Below, piece by piece: positions 1 to 6,724 of a DNA stretch of 6,809 nucleotides (positions within the stretch are counted from its first letter, which is position 1; every line of letters begins with the position of its first letter). Origin of the DNA: an uncultured Bacteroidales bacterium (GTDB lineage Bacteria > Bacteroidota > Bacteroidia > Bacteroidales > UBA932); NCBI GenBank assembly GCA_905236955.1, contig CAJOQW010000010.1:1-6809 (forward strand), given 5' to 3'. Below the pieces are notes generated by a model. The model saw only the letters and a program-made list of their open reading frames with translations. It was not told the origin of the DNA and made no database searches. Made by a program: the position numbers and the translations under genes.

Positions 1-1
1 C

Positions 2-835
2 GTCTTCATCTTCCTCATTCCCGGAATGATCGCATTCGCGATTGCCACCGCAGCCAAGGATCCCGGCAACGCCCTTTACGGAACGGCTCTCGGCAGCGCC
101 CTCCAGCCGGTGCTGGAGAACGGCGACGTTGCCTTCCCGCTGCTCGTCGCGAAACTCCTCCCCGCCGGTTTCAAGGGCGTGGTGGTCTGCGGCATCCTCG
201 CGGCCCTCATGTCTTCGCTGGCCTCGCTGTTCAACTCTTCGGCAATGCTCTATACCATAGACGTTTACAAGCCAAGGCATCCCGAGGTGGGTGAGCAGAA
301 GCTCGTCAATGTCGGCCGTATAGCCACAGTCGTCATCGTGGTCCTGGGCATCCTCTGGATTCCCGTCATGAAGAAGATAGGCGACGTGCTGTACCTCTAC
401 CTGCAGGACGTCCAGTCGGTGCTGGCTCCCGGCATCGCCGCTGCATTCCTCATGGGTATATGCTGGAAGCGCACCACCAAGGAAGGCGGCCGCTGGGCCC
501 TTCTCACAGGCCTTATCGTGGGGATGACCAGGCTTCTGGCGAAGGTCATCTACACCACATGGCCCAATGCCGGAGGCGGGCTCTTCCGCACCGTGTTCTA
601 CGACTACAACTGGCTGTTCTTCTGCGGTTGGATGCTGGTGCTCTGCCTTGCGGTATGCATCATTGTCAGTCTCTGCACCAAGGCCCCCGACCCCGACCAG
701 ATACAAGGTTTGTGCTTCGGTACCGCATCCCCTGAGCAGAAAGCCAGGAGCCGTGCCAGCTGGAACGGCTGGGATATATTCCACAGCTGCGTCATAATGG
801 CCGTCATCGTGGCATTCTATATTTACTTCTGGTAG
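2..835 (+). CDS. Sodium/solute symporter (SSS, SGLT-like), C-terminal part; probable L-arabinose importer
   Basis: Inner-membrane Na+-coupled sugar symporter of the SSS (SLC5-like) family. The frame is open from the first bases of the window, so the N-terminal half is missing; the internal ATG at 26 lies inside the conserved FLIPGMI segment and is not the true start. About seven hydrophobic segments remain, ending in a C-terminal helix of the kind seen in long SGLT-type members. The key match is AALMSSLAS (about nt 200-223), whose A-x-x-S-S pattern corresponds to the Na2-site residues A361, S364 and S365 of vSGLT, followed by an FNSS...DVYK stretch typical of the family. A VGMTRLL segment further on also resembles SGLTs. 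The arabinose substrate is inferred only from its place as first visible gene of an ara operon; another pentose or hexose is possible. Its TAG stop overlaps the next gene's GTG by one base. Confidence 0.9.
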   Translation, partial: VFIFLIPGMIAFAIATAAKDPGNALYGTALGSALQPVLENGDVAFPLLVAKLLPAGFKGVVVCGILAALMSSLASLFNSSAMLYTIDVYKPRHPEVGEQKLVNVGRIATVVIVVLGILWIPVMKKIGDVLYLYLQDVQSVLAPGIAAAFLMGICWKRTTKEGGRWALLTGLIVGMTRLLAKVIYTTWPNAGGGLFRTVFYDYNWLFFCGWMLVLCLAVCIIVSLCTKAPDPDQIQGLCFGTASPEQKARSRASWNGWDIFHSCVIMAVIVAFYIYFW

Positions 836-1512
836 TGGAAGGATTCTACTCGGGACACGCCAGGCACCTGGTCTCGGTCGACTGCATCATCTTCGGTTTC
901 GACGATGGAAAGCTCAAACTCCTGCTGGGACAGCGCAAGATGGATCCCGGCAGGGGGGAGTGGTCCCTTTACGGAGGATTCGTAGAAGAGGACGAGGACG
1001 TCCACACCGCGGCGGAGAGGGTGCTGTTTTCCCTCACCGGCCTGGAGGGCATCTCGATGTTCCAGCTGCATGCCTTCGGGGTGCAGGGGCGCGACCCCGG
1101 CGCCAGGGTCATCTCGGTTGCCTATTATGCCCTCATCAAGGTGAACGACTATTATGCCGTTTCGCTCAGGGACCAGGGGCAGGAATGGGTGGGGGTGAAC
1201 AATCTCCCCAGGCTCTATGCCGACCATAACGAGATGGTTTCAAGGGCCCTGGAGGCACTTCGCCTCAACGCATGGACCCAGCCGGTGTGTTTCGACCTGC
1301 TTCCCGAGGAATTCACCCTCACCCAGCTGCAGACAGTCTTCGAGGCAGTGCTGGACAAGCCCCTCGACAAGCGCAATTTCCGAAAGCGCATGGAGGCATC
1401 GGGGATGATCTGCCCCACCGGGCGCATAGACAAGAAGACCTCCCGCAGGGGTGCTGCCCTTTACCAGTTCGACAGGACCAAATTTGAAGAAACATTAAAA
1501 CACCAAAGATAA
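835..1512 (+). CDS. araR: AraR-type transcriptional regulator: non-catalytic Nudix domain plus winged helix
   Basis: Predicted arabinose-responsive repressor of the NrtR/AraR group; the B. thetaiotaomicron member is known to bind L-arabinose and control ara genes. 225 aa. Residues about 11-145 form a Nudix-like sensor. Its Nudix box, G48 to L70, keeps the framework (G48, E54, R62, L64, G69, L70), but the REUxEE core glutamates are V63, S66 and L67, so hydrolase activity should be lost. Residues about 150-225 form a winged helix whose recognition helix DKRNFRKRM (178-186) is characteristic of the family. The start is GTG at 835, overlapping the symporter stop (TAGTG). It fits because the Nudix fold begins only about ten residues in; the next in-frame ATG (Met36) would remove the first strands. 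Lying inside the operon, it should be induced along with its targets, giving negative feedback. Ligand and repressor mode are inferred from the family. Confidence 0.9.
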   Translation: MEGFYSGHARHLVSVDCIIFGFDDGKLKLLLGQRKMDPGRGEWSLYGGFVEEDEDVHTAAERVLFSLTGLEGISMFQLHAFGVQGRDPGARVISVAYYALIKVNDYYAVSLRDQGQEWVGVNNLPRLYADHNEMVSRALEALRLNAWTQPVCFDLLPEEFTLTQLQTVFEAVLDKPLDKRNFRKRMEASGMICPTGRIDKKTSRRGAALYQFDRTKFEETLKHQR

Positions 1513-1513
1513 A

Positions 1514-3055
1514 ATGATAAAGGAATACGAAAATTTCGAAGTATGGTTCATCACAGGAGCCCAGCTTCTTTATGGCGGTGACGCGGTTGTACAGGTCGAT
1601 GGCCATTCCAAGGAAATGGTGGAGGGCCTTAATGCCTCAGGCATCATCCCCGTCAAGGTGGTTTACAAGGGAACCGCCAACAGCTCGGACCAGGTCGAGG
1701 CCGTGATGAAGGCCGCCACGAACGACGCGAAGTGCGTAGGCGTCATTACCTGGATGCACACCTTCAGCCCCGCCAAGATGTGGATAAAGGGCCTGCAGGC
1801 CCTGAAGAAGCCCCTTCTTCACTTCCACACCCAGTACAACGCGGAAATCCCCTGGAACGACATCGACATGGATTTCATGAACCTGAACCAGAGCGCCCAC
1901 GGCGACATCGAGTTCGGTCATATCTGCACCCGCATGCGCGTACAGCGCAAGGTGGTGGTAGGTTACTGGAAGAGCGGAGAGGCCCAGAAGAAGATAGCCG
2001 TTTGGGCGCGTGCCGCCGTTGCTGCCGCCGACGCCCACGACGTGCGCTGCCTCATGTTCGGCATGAACATGAACAACGTTGCCGTTACCGACGGCGACCG
2101 CGTTGAATTCGAGCAGCGTCTCGGATATCATGTGGACTATTACCCCGTATCGTCGCTCATGGATTATTTCAAAAAGGTCTCCGATGCCGATACGGACGCC
2201 CTTGTCGAGGAATACAAGAAGCTCTATACCATCAAGATAGACGAATCCGGCGAAAAGGTTTACTGGGAGAAGGTGCGCAATGCCGCCAAGGCCGAGATAG
2301 CCCTGCGCCGCGTGCTTGCCGACGAGGGCGCCAAGGCCTTCACCACCAATTTCGACGACCTGGGCGACGCCGATATCGACGCTCCCGGTTTCGTGGGCTT
2401 CGACCAGATTCCCGGTCTAGCTTCCCAGCGCCTCATGCAGGAAGGCATCGGGTTCGGCGCCGAAGGCGACTGGAAGACGGCCTGCCTCTGCCGCAGCCTC
2501 TGGGTCATGAGCCGGGGCCTTCCCAATGGCAACTCCTTCCTCGAGGACTACACGCTCAATTTCGCGGAAGGGAAGACCAGCATACTCCAGAGCCACATGC
2601 TCGAAGTGTGCCCCCTCATCGCCAGCGACAAGCCCAAGCTCGAGGTCCATTTCCTCGGCATAGGCATACGCAAGCAGCAGACGGCCCGCCTGGTGTTCAC
2701 CTCCAAGACGGGATGCGGCACCAAGGCTACCGTAGTCGATCTGGGGAACCGCCTGCGCATGATAACCCAGGATGTCGAGTGCATCGAGCCCAAGCCCATG
2801 CCCAAGCTCCCCGTCGCCTCCAATCTCTGGGTTCCCCAACCATCGTTCGAGGTGGGTGCCGGAGCATGGATCCTGGCGGGAGGAACCCATCACAGCGCTT
2901 TCTCCTATGACATCACTGCCGAATATTGGGAGGATTTCGCCGAAATGATGGACATCGAGTGCGTGTGCATAAACAAGGACACCACCACCTCATCCTTCAA
3001 GCAACTGCTTCGCAACAACGAGGTTTATTACATGCTCAACAAAGCTCTCAAGTAG
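1514..3055 (+). CDS. araA: L-arabinose isomerase
   Basis: Cytosolic Mn2+-dependent enzyme converting L-arabinose to L-ribulose, the first catabolic step. 513 aa, close to the E. coli enzyme (500 aa), and conserved throughout. The catalytic and metal residues are visible: E317 in GFGAEGDWKTA, E344 in FLEDYT, and H361 in SHMLEVCP. All three are offset by exactly +11 from E. coli E306, E333 and H350. The H459-H460 pair in GGTHHSAFS is equivalent to the E. coli H450 region. The N-terminal VWFITGAQLLYG motif is also typical. ATG at 1514 follows the araR TAA after one base, in an A-rich leader with no Shine-Dalgarno sequence. Araboxylan-type or other isomerases are excluded by this motif set. Function is very secure. 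Confidence 0.98.
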   Translation: MIKEYENFEVWFITGAQLLYGGDAVVQVDGHSKEMVEGLNASGIIPVKVVYKGTANSSDQVEAVMKAATNDAKCVGVITWMHTFSPAKMWIKGLQALKKPLLHFHTQYNAEIPWNDIDMDFMNLNQSAHGDIEFGHICTRMRVQRKVVVGYWKSGEAQKKIAVWARAAVAAADAHDVRCLMFGMNMNNVAVTDGDRVEFEQRLGYHVDYYPVSSLMDYFKKVSDADTDALVEEYKKLYTIKIDESGEKVYWEKVRNAAKAEIALRRVLADEGAKAFTTNFDDLGDADIDAPGFVGFDQIPGLASQRLMQEGIGFGAEGDWKTACLCRSLWVMSRGLPNGNSFLEDYTLNFAEGKTSILQSHMLEVCPLIASDKPKLEVHFLGIGIRKQQTARLVFTSKTGCGTKATVVDLGNRLRMITQDVECIEPKPMPKLPVASNLWVPQPSFEVGAGAWILAGGTHHSAFSYDITAEYWEDFAEMMDIECVCINKDTTTSSFKQLLRNNEVYYMLNKALK

Positions 3056-3058
3056 GCG

Positions 3059-4651
3059 ATGGACGCAAAGACCACAATCAGCGAAGGACGGGCCGTGCTC
3101 GGGATAGAGCTCGGCTCCACCCGCATCAAGGCCATCCTCATGGATGGCGGCAACAAACCTATAGCCCAGGGGAGCCATACCTGGGAGAACCAGCTTGTGG
3201 ACGGCTTGTGGACATATAGTATCGAAGCCATCTGGACCGGCCTCCAGGACTGTTATTCCGACCTCCGCAAGAACGTCGCGGAGCAGTACGGGGTGGAGAT
3301 CGAGAAGCTGGCGGCCATCGGCGTAAGCGCCATGATGCACGGCTACATGCCCTTCGACGTGGAGGGTAACCTGCTGGTGCCCTTCCGCACCTGGCGCAAC
3401 ACCAACACCGGTGCCGCCGCCGCGGAACTCTCCAAACTCTTCAACTTCAACATCCCCCTGCGCTGGAGCATCTCCCATCTGTACCAGGCCATCCTGGACG
3501 GCGAGGAGCATGTAAGCCGTATCGATTATCTCACCACCCTCGCAGGTTATATCCACTGGCAGCTCAGCGGACGCAAGGTGCTGGGCATAGGCGACGCTTC
3601 CGGCATGCTCCCGATAGATTCGGCCACGAAACAATACGACGCGGTGATGGTGGAGGCCTTCGACAACCTTATCGCACCGAAGATCTACCCATGGGAGCTG
3701 CTGGACATCCTCCCCGAAGTGCTCCTCGCAGGCGAGGAGGCCGGAAGGCTTACCTCCGAAGGGGCTCTCAAACTCGACGTGTCGGGGCACCTGCAGGCGG
3801 GCGTTCCCATGTGTCCTCCCGAGGGCGACGCCGGCACCGGCATGGTGGCCACCAACGCGGTAAAGCAGCGCACCGGCAACGTCTCCGCAGGTACTTCCTC
3901 CTTCTCGATGATAGTGCTCGAGAACGGGCTCTCCAAGCCGTATGAGAAGATAGACATGGTCACCACTCCGGACGGCAGTCCGGTGGCCATGGTCCACTGC
4001 AACAACTGCACGTCCGACATCAACGACTGGGTGGGGCTGTTCCGCGAGTACCAGGAACTCCTCGGCATTCCGGTTGATACCGGAAAGATGTACGAGACCC
4101 TGTTCGGCAAGGCCCTGGAGGGCGATCCCGACTGCGGCGGACTTATGTCCTACAACTATGTCGCCGGCGAGCCCGTCACCGGATTCCCCGAGGGCAGGCC
4201 CTTGTTCGTGCGCTCCGCAACCGACAAGTTCAATCTGGCCAACTTCTTCCGCGCCCAGCTCTACGGCGCCATCGGCGTGCTCAAGCTTGGCAACGACATC
4301 CTGCTCCGCGAGGAACATGTGAAGGTGGACCGCATCACCGGCCACGGAGGCTATTTCAAGACTCCCGGTGTCGGCCAGAGGATGTTGGCTGCGGCACTCA
4401 ATTCCCCCATCTCCGTCATGGAGACGGCGGGTGAAGGCGGGCCGTGGGGCATGGCCCTGCTGGCCGCTTTCATGGTGTCCAATCCGGACGGCCTGAGTCT
4501 GCCGGACTATCTCGACAAGGTGGTCTTCGCCGGCGAGCAGGGCGTCGAGGTGGCGCCCCTCCCGGAAGATGTCGAGGGCTTCAACAAATATATGGGCAAC
4601 TACAGGGCCTGCCTGCCTATCGAGGCGGCGGCCGTGGCAAACAAGAAATAA
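3059..4651 (+). CDS. araB: FGGY-family sugar kinase, probable L-ribulokinase (Bacteroidales AraB type)
   Basis: ATP-dependent kinase expected to make L-ribulose 5-phosphate, the second step of the pathway. 530 aa. The N-terminal FGGY domain opens with the phosphate-binding motif GIELGSTRIK (15-24), where Glu17 sits at the usual Asp position of GIDxGT. It also has a xylulokinase-like MHG motif (93-95) and the probable catalytic base D257 in PPEGDAGTGM. A SAGTSS segment follows. The C-terminal FGGY domain carries GHGGYFKTPGVGQR (starting at G428) and the ETAGEGGPWG stretch (starting at E455). Motif by motif it resembles xylulokinase/rhamnulokinase-type members more than enteric AraB, but it matches the type found in ara operons of gut Bacteroidetes. 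L-ribulose as substrate is inferred mainly from lying 3 bases after araA and 2 bases before araD. D-xylulose is the main alternative. Confidence 0.93.
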   Translation: MDAKTTISEGRAVLGIELGSTRIKAILMDGGNKPIAQGSHTWENQLVDGLWTYSIEAIWTGLQDCYSDLRKNVAEQYGVEIEKLAAIGVSAMMHGYMPFDVEGNLLVPFRTWRNTNTGAAAAELSKLFNFNIPLRWSISHLYQAILDGEEHVSRIDYLTTLAGYIHWQLSGRKVLGIGDASGMLPIDSATKQYDAVMVEAFDNLIAPKIYPWELLDILPEVLLAGEEAGRLTSEGALKLDVSGHLQAGVPMCPPEGDAGTGMVATNAVKQRTGNVSAGTSSFSMIVLENGLSKPYEKIDMVTTPDGSPVAMVHCNNCTSDINDWVGLFREYQELLGIPVDTGKMYETLFGKALEGDPDCGGLMSYNYVAGEPVTGFPEGRPLFVRSATDKFNLANFFRAQLYGAIGVLKLGNDILLREEHVKVDRITGHGGYFKTPGVGQRMLAAALNSPISVMETAGEGGPWGMALLAAFMVSNPDGLSLPDYLDKVVFAGEQGVEVAPLPEDVEGFNKYMGNYRACLPIEAAAVANKK

Positions 4652-4653
4652 CC

Positions 4654-5382
4654 ATGCTCGAAGAACTGAAAGAAAAGGTGTGCAAGGCCAACCTGGACCT
4701 TGTCAAACACGGGCTCGTCATATTCACCTGGGGCAACGTGTCGGCCATAGACCGCGCTTCCGGGCTGGTGGTCATAAAGCCCTCAGGCGTGTCGTACGAC
4801 GACATGAAAGCCTCGGACATGGTGGTTGTGGACCTGGCCGGGAAGGTGGTCGAAGGCGGTCTCAGGCCGTCTTCCGACACTCCCACACACCTGGTGCTGT
4901 ACAAAGCGTTCCCGAAGATAGGGGGCGTGGTGCACACCCACTCGACCTATGCCACCGCATGGGCCCAGGCGGGCGTCGATATCCCCAACATAGGCACCAC
5001 CCACGCCGACTACTTCTACCACGATATTCCCTGTACCAGGGACATGAAGAAGGACGAGGTATTCGGGGAGTATGAGAAGGAAACCGGCAATGTGATAGTG
5101 GAGCGTTTCCGCAAGATGGACCCGATGGACACCCCGGGCGTGCTCGTGCGCAACCATGGTCCCTTCTCGTGGGGCAAGGATGCCGACGAGGCCGTGCACA
5201 ACGCAGTGGTGATGGAGCAGGTGGCGAAGATGGCCTTCATCTCCATGTCGGTCGAGGCGAATGCCACCAGCATTTTATACCTCTCGATGAACAGGCATCT
5301 GGTCGAAAAGCACTACAGCCGCAAGCACGGGCCGGACGCCTATTACGGGCAGAAGGAACCAAAGCCGAAGGAGAAGTACTGA
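4654..5382 (+). CDS. araD: L-ribulose-5-phosphate 4-epimerase
   Basis: Zn2+-dependent class II aldolase-fold epimerase converting L-ribulose 5-phosphate to D-xylulose 5-phosphate, the final step of the pathway. 242 aa; E. coli AraD is 231. The Zn ligands H94, H96 (VVHTHS) and H168 (RNHGPF), the catalytic D75 (SSDTPTH), D119 (THADYF), H220 and Y231 (AYYGQ) are all visible and match E. coli D76, H95, H97, D120, H171, H218 and Y229. I chose the ATG at 4654, two bases after the araB stop, because MLEELK aligns with the E. coli N-terminus MLEDLK; the frame is open further upstream, inside araB, but that is not coding. A short charged tail (KEPKPKEKY) extends beyond the usual YYGQ end. Catalytic residues favour AraD over fuculose aldolases. 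It is the last gene of the operon. Confidence 0.97.
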   Translation: MLEELKEKVCKANLDLVKHGLVIFTWGNVSAIDRASGLVVIKPSGVSYDDMKASDMVVVDLAGKVVEGGLRPSSDTPTHLVLYKAFPKIGGVVHTHSTYATAWAQAGVDIPNIGTTHADYFYHDIPCTRDMKKDEVFGEYEKETGNVIVERFRKMDPMDTPGVLVRNHGPFSWGKDADEAVHNAVVMEQVAKMAFISMSVEANATSILYLSMNRHLVEKHYSRKHGPDAYYGQKEPKPKEKY

Positions 5383-5428
5383 TCCTTTGGGTCGCCGCCG
5401 GCATCCATAGCGGTTGTTGCGTGAAAAT

Positions 5429-5460
5429 AAATCGTTGCCAAACAGCGACTTAAGCGATTT
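5429..5460 (+). repeat. Small inverted repeat upstream of the terminator hairpin
   Basis: AAATCG (5429-5434) can pair with CGATTT (5455-5460). A second CGATTT occurs at 5482-5487, on the far side of the terminator stem, so AAATCG has two possible partners. Inside the loop, CGTTG and CAGCG (5433-5437, 5443-5447) could form a competing 5-bp stem with one wobble pair. This may simply extend the terminator structure; no protein is encoded here. Confidence 0.4.
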
Positions 5461-5498
5461 CGCCTCGGCGTTTTGCCGAGGCGATTTCCGTCTTTTGC
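5460..5498 (+). terminator. Probable intrinsic terminator of the ara operon
   Basis: A perfect 9-bp GC-rich stem (CGCCTCGGC at 5461-5469 with GCCGAGGCG at 5475-5483) encloses a 5-base GTTTT loop. One more T-A pair (5460/5484) closes the base. It is followed by a broken T-rich tail, ATTTCCGTCTTTTG. It lies 78 bases after the araD stop and before the aroB promoter, the expected place for the operon's end. The tail is not a clean T run, so efficiency is uncertain. The copy GCGATTT occurs on both sides of the stem (5454-5460 and 5481-5487). Confidence 0.7.
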
Positions 5499-5513
5499 CT
5501 GATTGTAGGGCAG

Positions 5514-5590
5514 TTGCGCTCACGCAAGGTCTTATCCTTGCCGTCCTGCACGATGAACCCGGGGGCAAGCCGTGTCCCGATTTGCAGGAC
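5514..5590 (+). repeat. Cluster of overlapping inverted repeats upstream of aroB
   Basis: This is noncoding sequence with three dyads. TTGCG (5514-5518) pairs with CGCAA (5523-5527) over a 4-base loop. GCAAGG (5524-5529) pairs with CCTTGC (5536-5541) over a 6-base loop. GTCCTGCA (5543-5550) pairs with TGCAGGAC (5583-5590) across 32 bases. The first two share GCAA and cannot form together. The third overlaps the -33 box of the aroB promoter. It could be an operator, a small structured RNA, or chance in GC-rich DNA; I do not recognise a known RNA family. Confidence 0.45.
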
Positions 5591-5612
5591 CAAGACAAAA
5601 AGAGTAACTTTG
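5581..5612 (+). promoter_or_regulatory. Bacteroidetes-type promoter for aroB
   Basis: TTTG at 5581-5584 and TAACTTTG at 5605-5612 match the Bacteroidetes consensus -33 TTTG and -7 TANNTTTG exactly. Their centres are 26 bases apart and the gap is 20 bases, the ideal geometry. Transcription would start near 5616-5620, leaving a leader of about 20-25 bases before the aroB ATG. The position directly after the ara terminator supports an independent aroB transcript. Confidence 0.75.
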
Positions 5613-5640
5613 ACGGAAGATAGACAACGTACCATCAAAG

Positions 5641-6636
5641 ATGACAATCAAGGAAACCCTGGAGGCGCGCAAGCAGGTATTCATCGTTTGCGACCGCAAT
5701 GTGGAAGCTTTTGCCAGGATGCTGGGCGATTATCCGCTGCTGGCCATCGACACTTCCGAAGAGCTCAAGACAATGGACAGCGTGCTGGCCATATGCCGGT
5801 GGCTGCTGGAGCAGGATGCCGACAGGGGCGCCCTGGTGCTTGCCGTGGGCGGAGGTATAACCACCGACATGGCAGGGTTCGCCGCCTCCATCTACAAGCG
5901 CGGAATCGACTATGCCAACATCCCCACCACGCTGCTCTGCCAGGTGGATGCCGGCATAGGCGGCAAGACCGGCGTGAACCTCGACTCCTACAAGAACATC
6001 CTGGGCGTCATACGCCAGCCGGAGTTCACCTACATTTTCCCGGATGTGCTCCGTTCGCTCCCGAAAAAGGAGTTCCTTTCCGGCGCCGCCGAGATGCTCA
6101 AGACCTTCATTATCAAGGATGTGAACGGCGACTATGAGAAGGCTGTCAAGCTTTTGAAGGAATATGCCGAAAGCGGCGAAAGCCCTGCGAATTCGCTCGA
6201 AGGCTTGACCGTGCTTTCCGCCCTCATCCAGGATGCCTCGAACGTGAAGCAGGAAATCGTCGACAAGGATCCTTTCGAAAAAGGGGAAAGACGCAAATTG
6301 AACCTGGGGCACACCTGGGCGCACGCAATCGAGTGGTGGCAGGCCGCAGGCGACCATCCGGGCCTCGACCCCGAAAGGCCCCGCCATTCCCATGGCGAGG
6401 CGGTAGCGATAGGCGTCGTCCAGGCAGCCCTCAAGGCGGAAGGGCTCGGGATCGCCGAAAAAGGCCTGGCGGCGAAGCTCAAGGCCGATTTCGCCGCCTG
6501 CGGCCTGCCCACGGAGCTCCCATGCCCGGCTGCGGAACTGGAACCTGCCATGCATAAGGACAAGAAGGCGGATGGCGGGAAAATCCGCTTCGTGCTTCCC
6601 GTAAAGATAGGAAAGGTGGTGGTTAAGCTCCTGTAG
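5641..6636 (+). CDS. aroB: 3-dehydroquinate synthase (short form)
   Basis: Second enzyme of the shikimate pathway: NAD+- and divalent-metal-dependent cyclisation of DAHP to 3-dehydroquinate in the cytosol. 331 aa, shorter than the usual 350-360. Visible motifs are the NAD-binding VGGGITTDMAGF (from V69), PTTLLCQVDAGIGGKTGVN, the metal ligands E151 (AAEMLK), H224 (LNLGHT) and H251 (SHGEAVA), and substrate-site residues R217, N221, H228 and the HKDKK lysines. An in-frame TGA at 5611-5613 with no ATG, GTG or TTG between it and 5641 fixes the start. The protein therefore lacks a little of the usual N-terminal strand region, and it ends just after the ILPxxIGK-like strand without the usual C-terminal helix. 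The complete active site argues for true AroB rather than an inosose synthase-type relative. It has its own promoter, separate from the ara operon. Confidence 0.94.
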   Translation: MTIKETLEARKQVFIVCDRNVEAFARMLGDYPLLAIDTSEELKTMDSVLAICRWLLEQDADRGALVLAVGGGITTDMAGFAASIYKRGIDYANIPTTLLCQVDAGIGGKTGVNLDSYKNILGVIRQPEFTYIFPDVLRSLPKKEFLSGAAEMLKTFIIKDVNGDYEKAVKLLKEYAESGESPANSLEGLTVLSALIQDASNVKQEIVDKDPFEKGERRKLNLGHTWAHAIEWWQAAGDHPGLDPERPRHSHGEAVAIGVVQAALKAEGLGIAEKGLAAKLKADFAACGLPTELPCPAAELEPAMHKDKKADGGKIRFVLPVKIGKVVVKLL

Positions 6637-6686
6637 ATATATCCGGGCAGGGATTTCGGTCAATCCGGGTCCGGTACCGGATATAT
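6637..6686 (+). repeat. Inverted repeat after aroB
   Basis: ATATATCCGG (6637-6646), starting right after the aroB stop, is a perfect 10-base inverted repeat of CCGGATATAT (6677-6686). Inside the 30-base loop, GGATT (6651-6655) can pair with AATCC (6662-6666), and CCGGTACCGG (6671-6680) is itself palindromic. It may act as a weak aroB terminator or 3' stabilising structure, but no T run follows directly. The right arm touches the promoter region of the tRNA. Confidence 0.45.
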
Positions 6687-6713
6687 TTGCATCACAGAAT
6701 TTTTGTATATTTG
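6686..6713 (+). promoter_or_regulatory. Probable promoter of tRNA-Leu
   Basis: TATATTTG at 6706-6713 matches the Bacteroidetes -7 box TANNTTTG, and it lies 11 bases before the mature tRNA 5' end, as expected for a tRNA promoter. The best -33 candidate, TTTG at 6686-6689, is only 16 bases upstream of it (centres 22 apart, not the ideal 26), so the upstream element is weak or misassigned. An identical TATATTTG at 6682-6689 could be a second -7 box, but it lacks a TTTG at the right distance. Confidence 0.55.
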
Positions 6714-6724
6714 CAACCACTTAA

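Noticed and set aside
835..1512. Functional NUDIX hydrolase
   Set aside because: The catalytic glutamates of the Nudix box are replaced by V63, S66 and L67, and a DNA-binding domain follows.
2990..4345. Long minus-strand open frame (451 codons) antisense to araB
   Set aside because: araB on the + strand has clear FGGY motifs across its full length; the antisense frame has no recognisable motifs and follows from GC-rich codon bias.
4444..4653. Extended N-terminus of araD starting inside araB
   Set aside because: The extra 70 residues are out-of-frame araB. The ATG at 4654 aligns with the E. coli AraD N-terminus and has operon-like spacing.
5414..5647. Small open frames on both strands (69 and 65 codons) in the araD-aroB gap
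   Set aside because: They run through the terminator stem and the promoter, have no support as proteins, and the + strand frame would need a TTG start. Structured noncoding DNA is the simpler reading.
5514..6137. + strand 207-codon frame overlapping the aroB start region
   Set aside because: Most of it is aroB read in another frame, giving an Arg/Gly/His-rich product typical of shadow frames.
5635..6720. Minus-strand open frame (361 codons) antisense to aroB and running to the tRNA
   Set aside because: aroB is well supported on the + strand with all active-site residues. The antisense product resembles no family I know, and it crosses the tRNA promoter.
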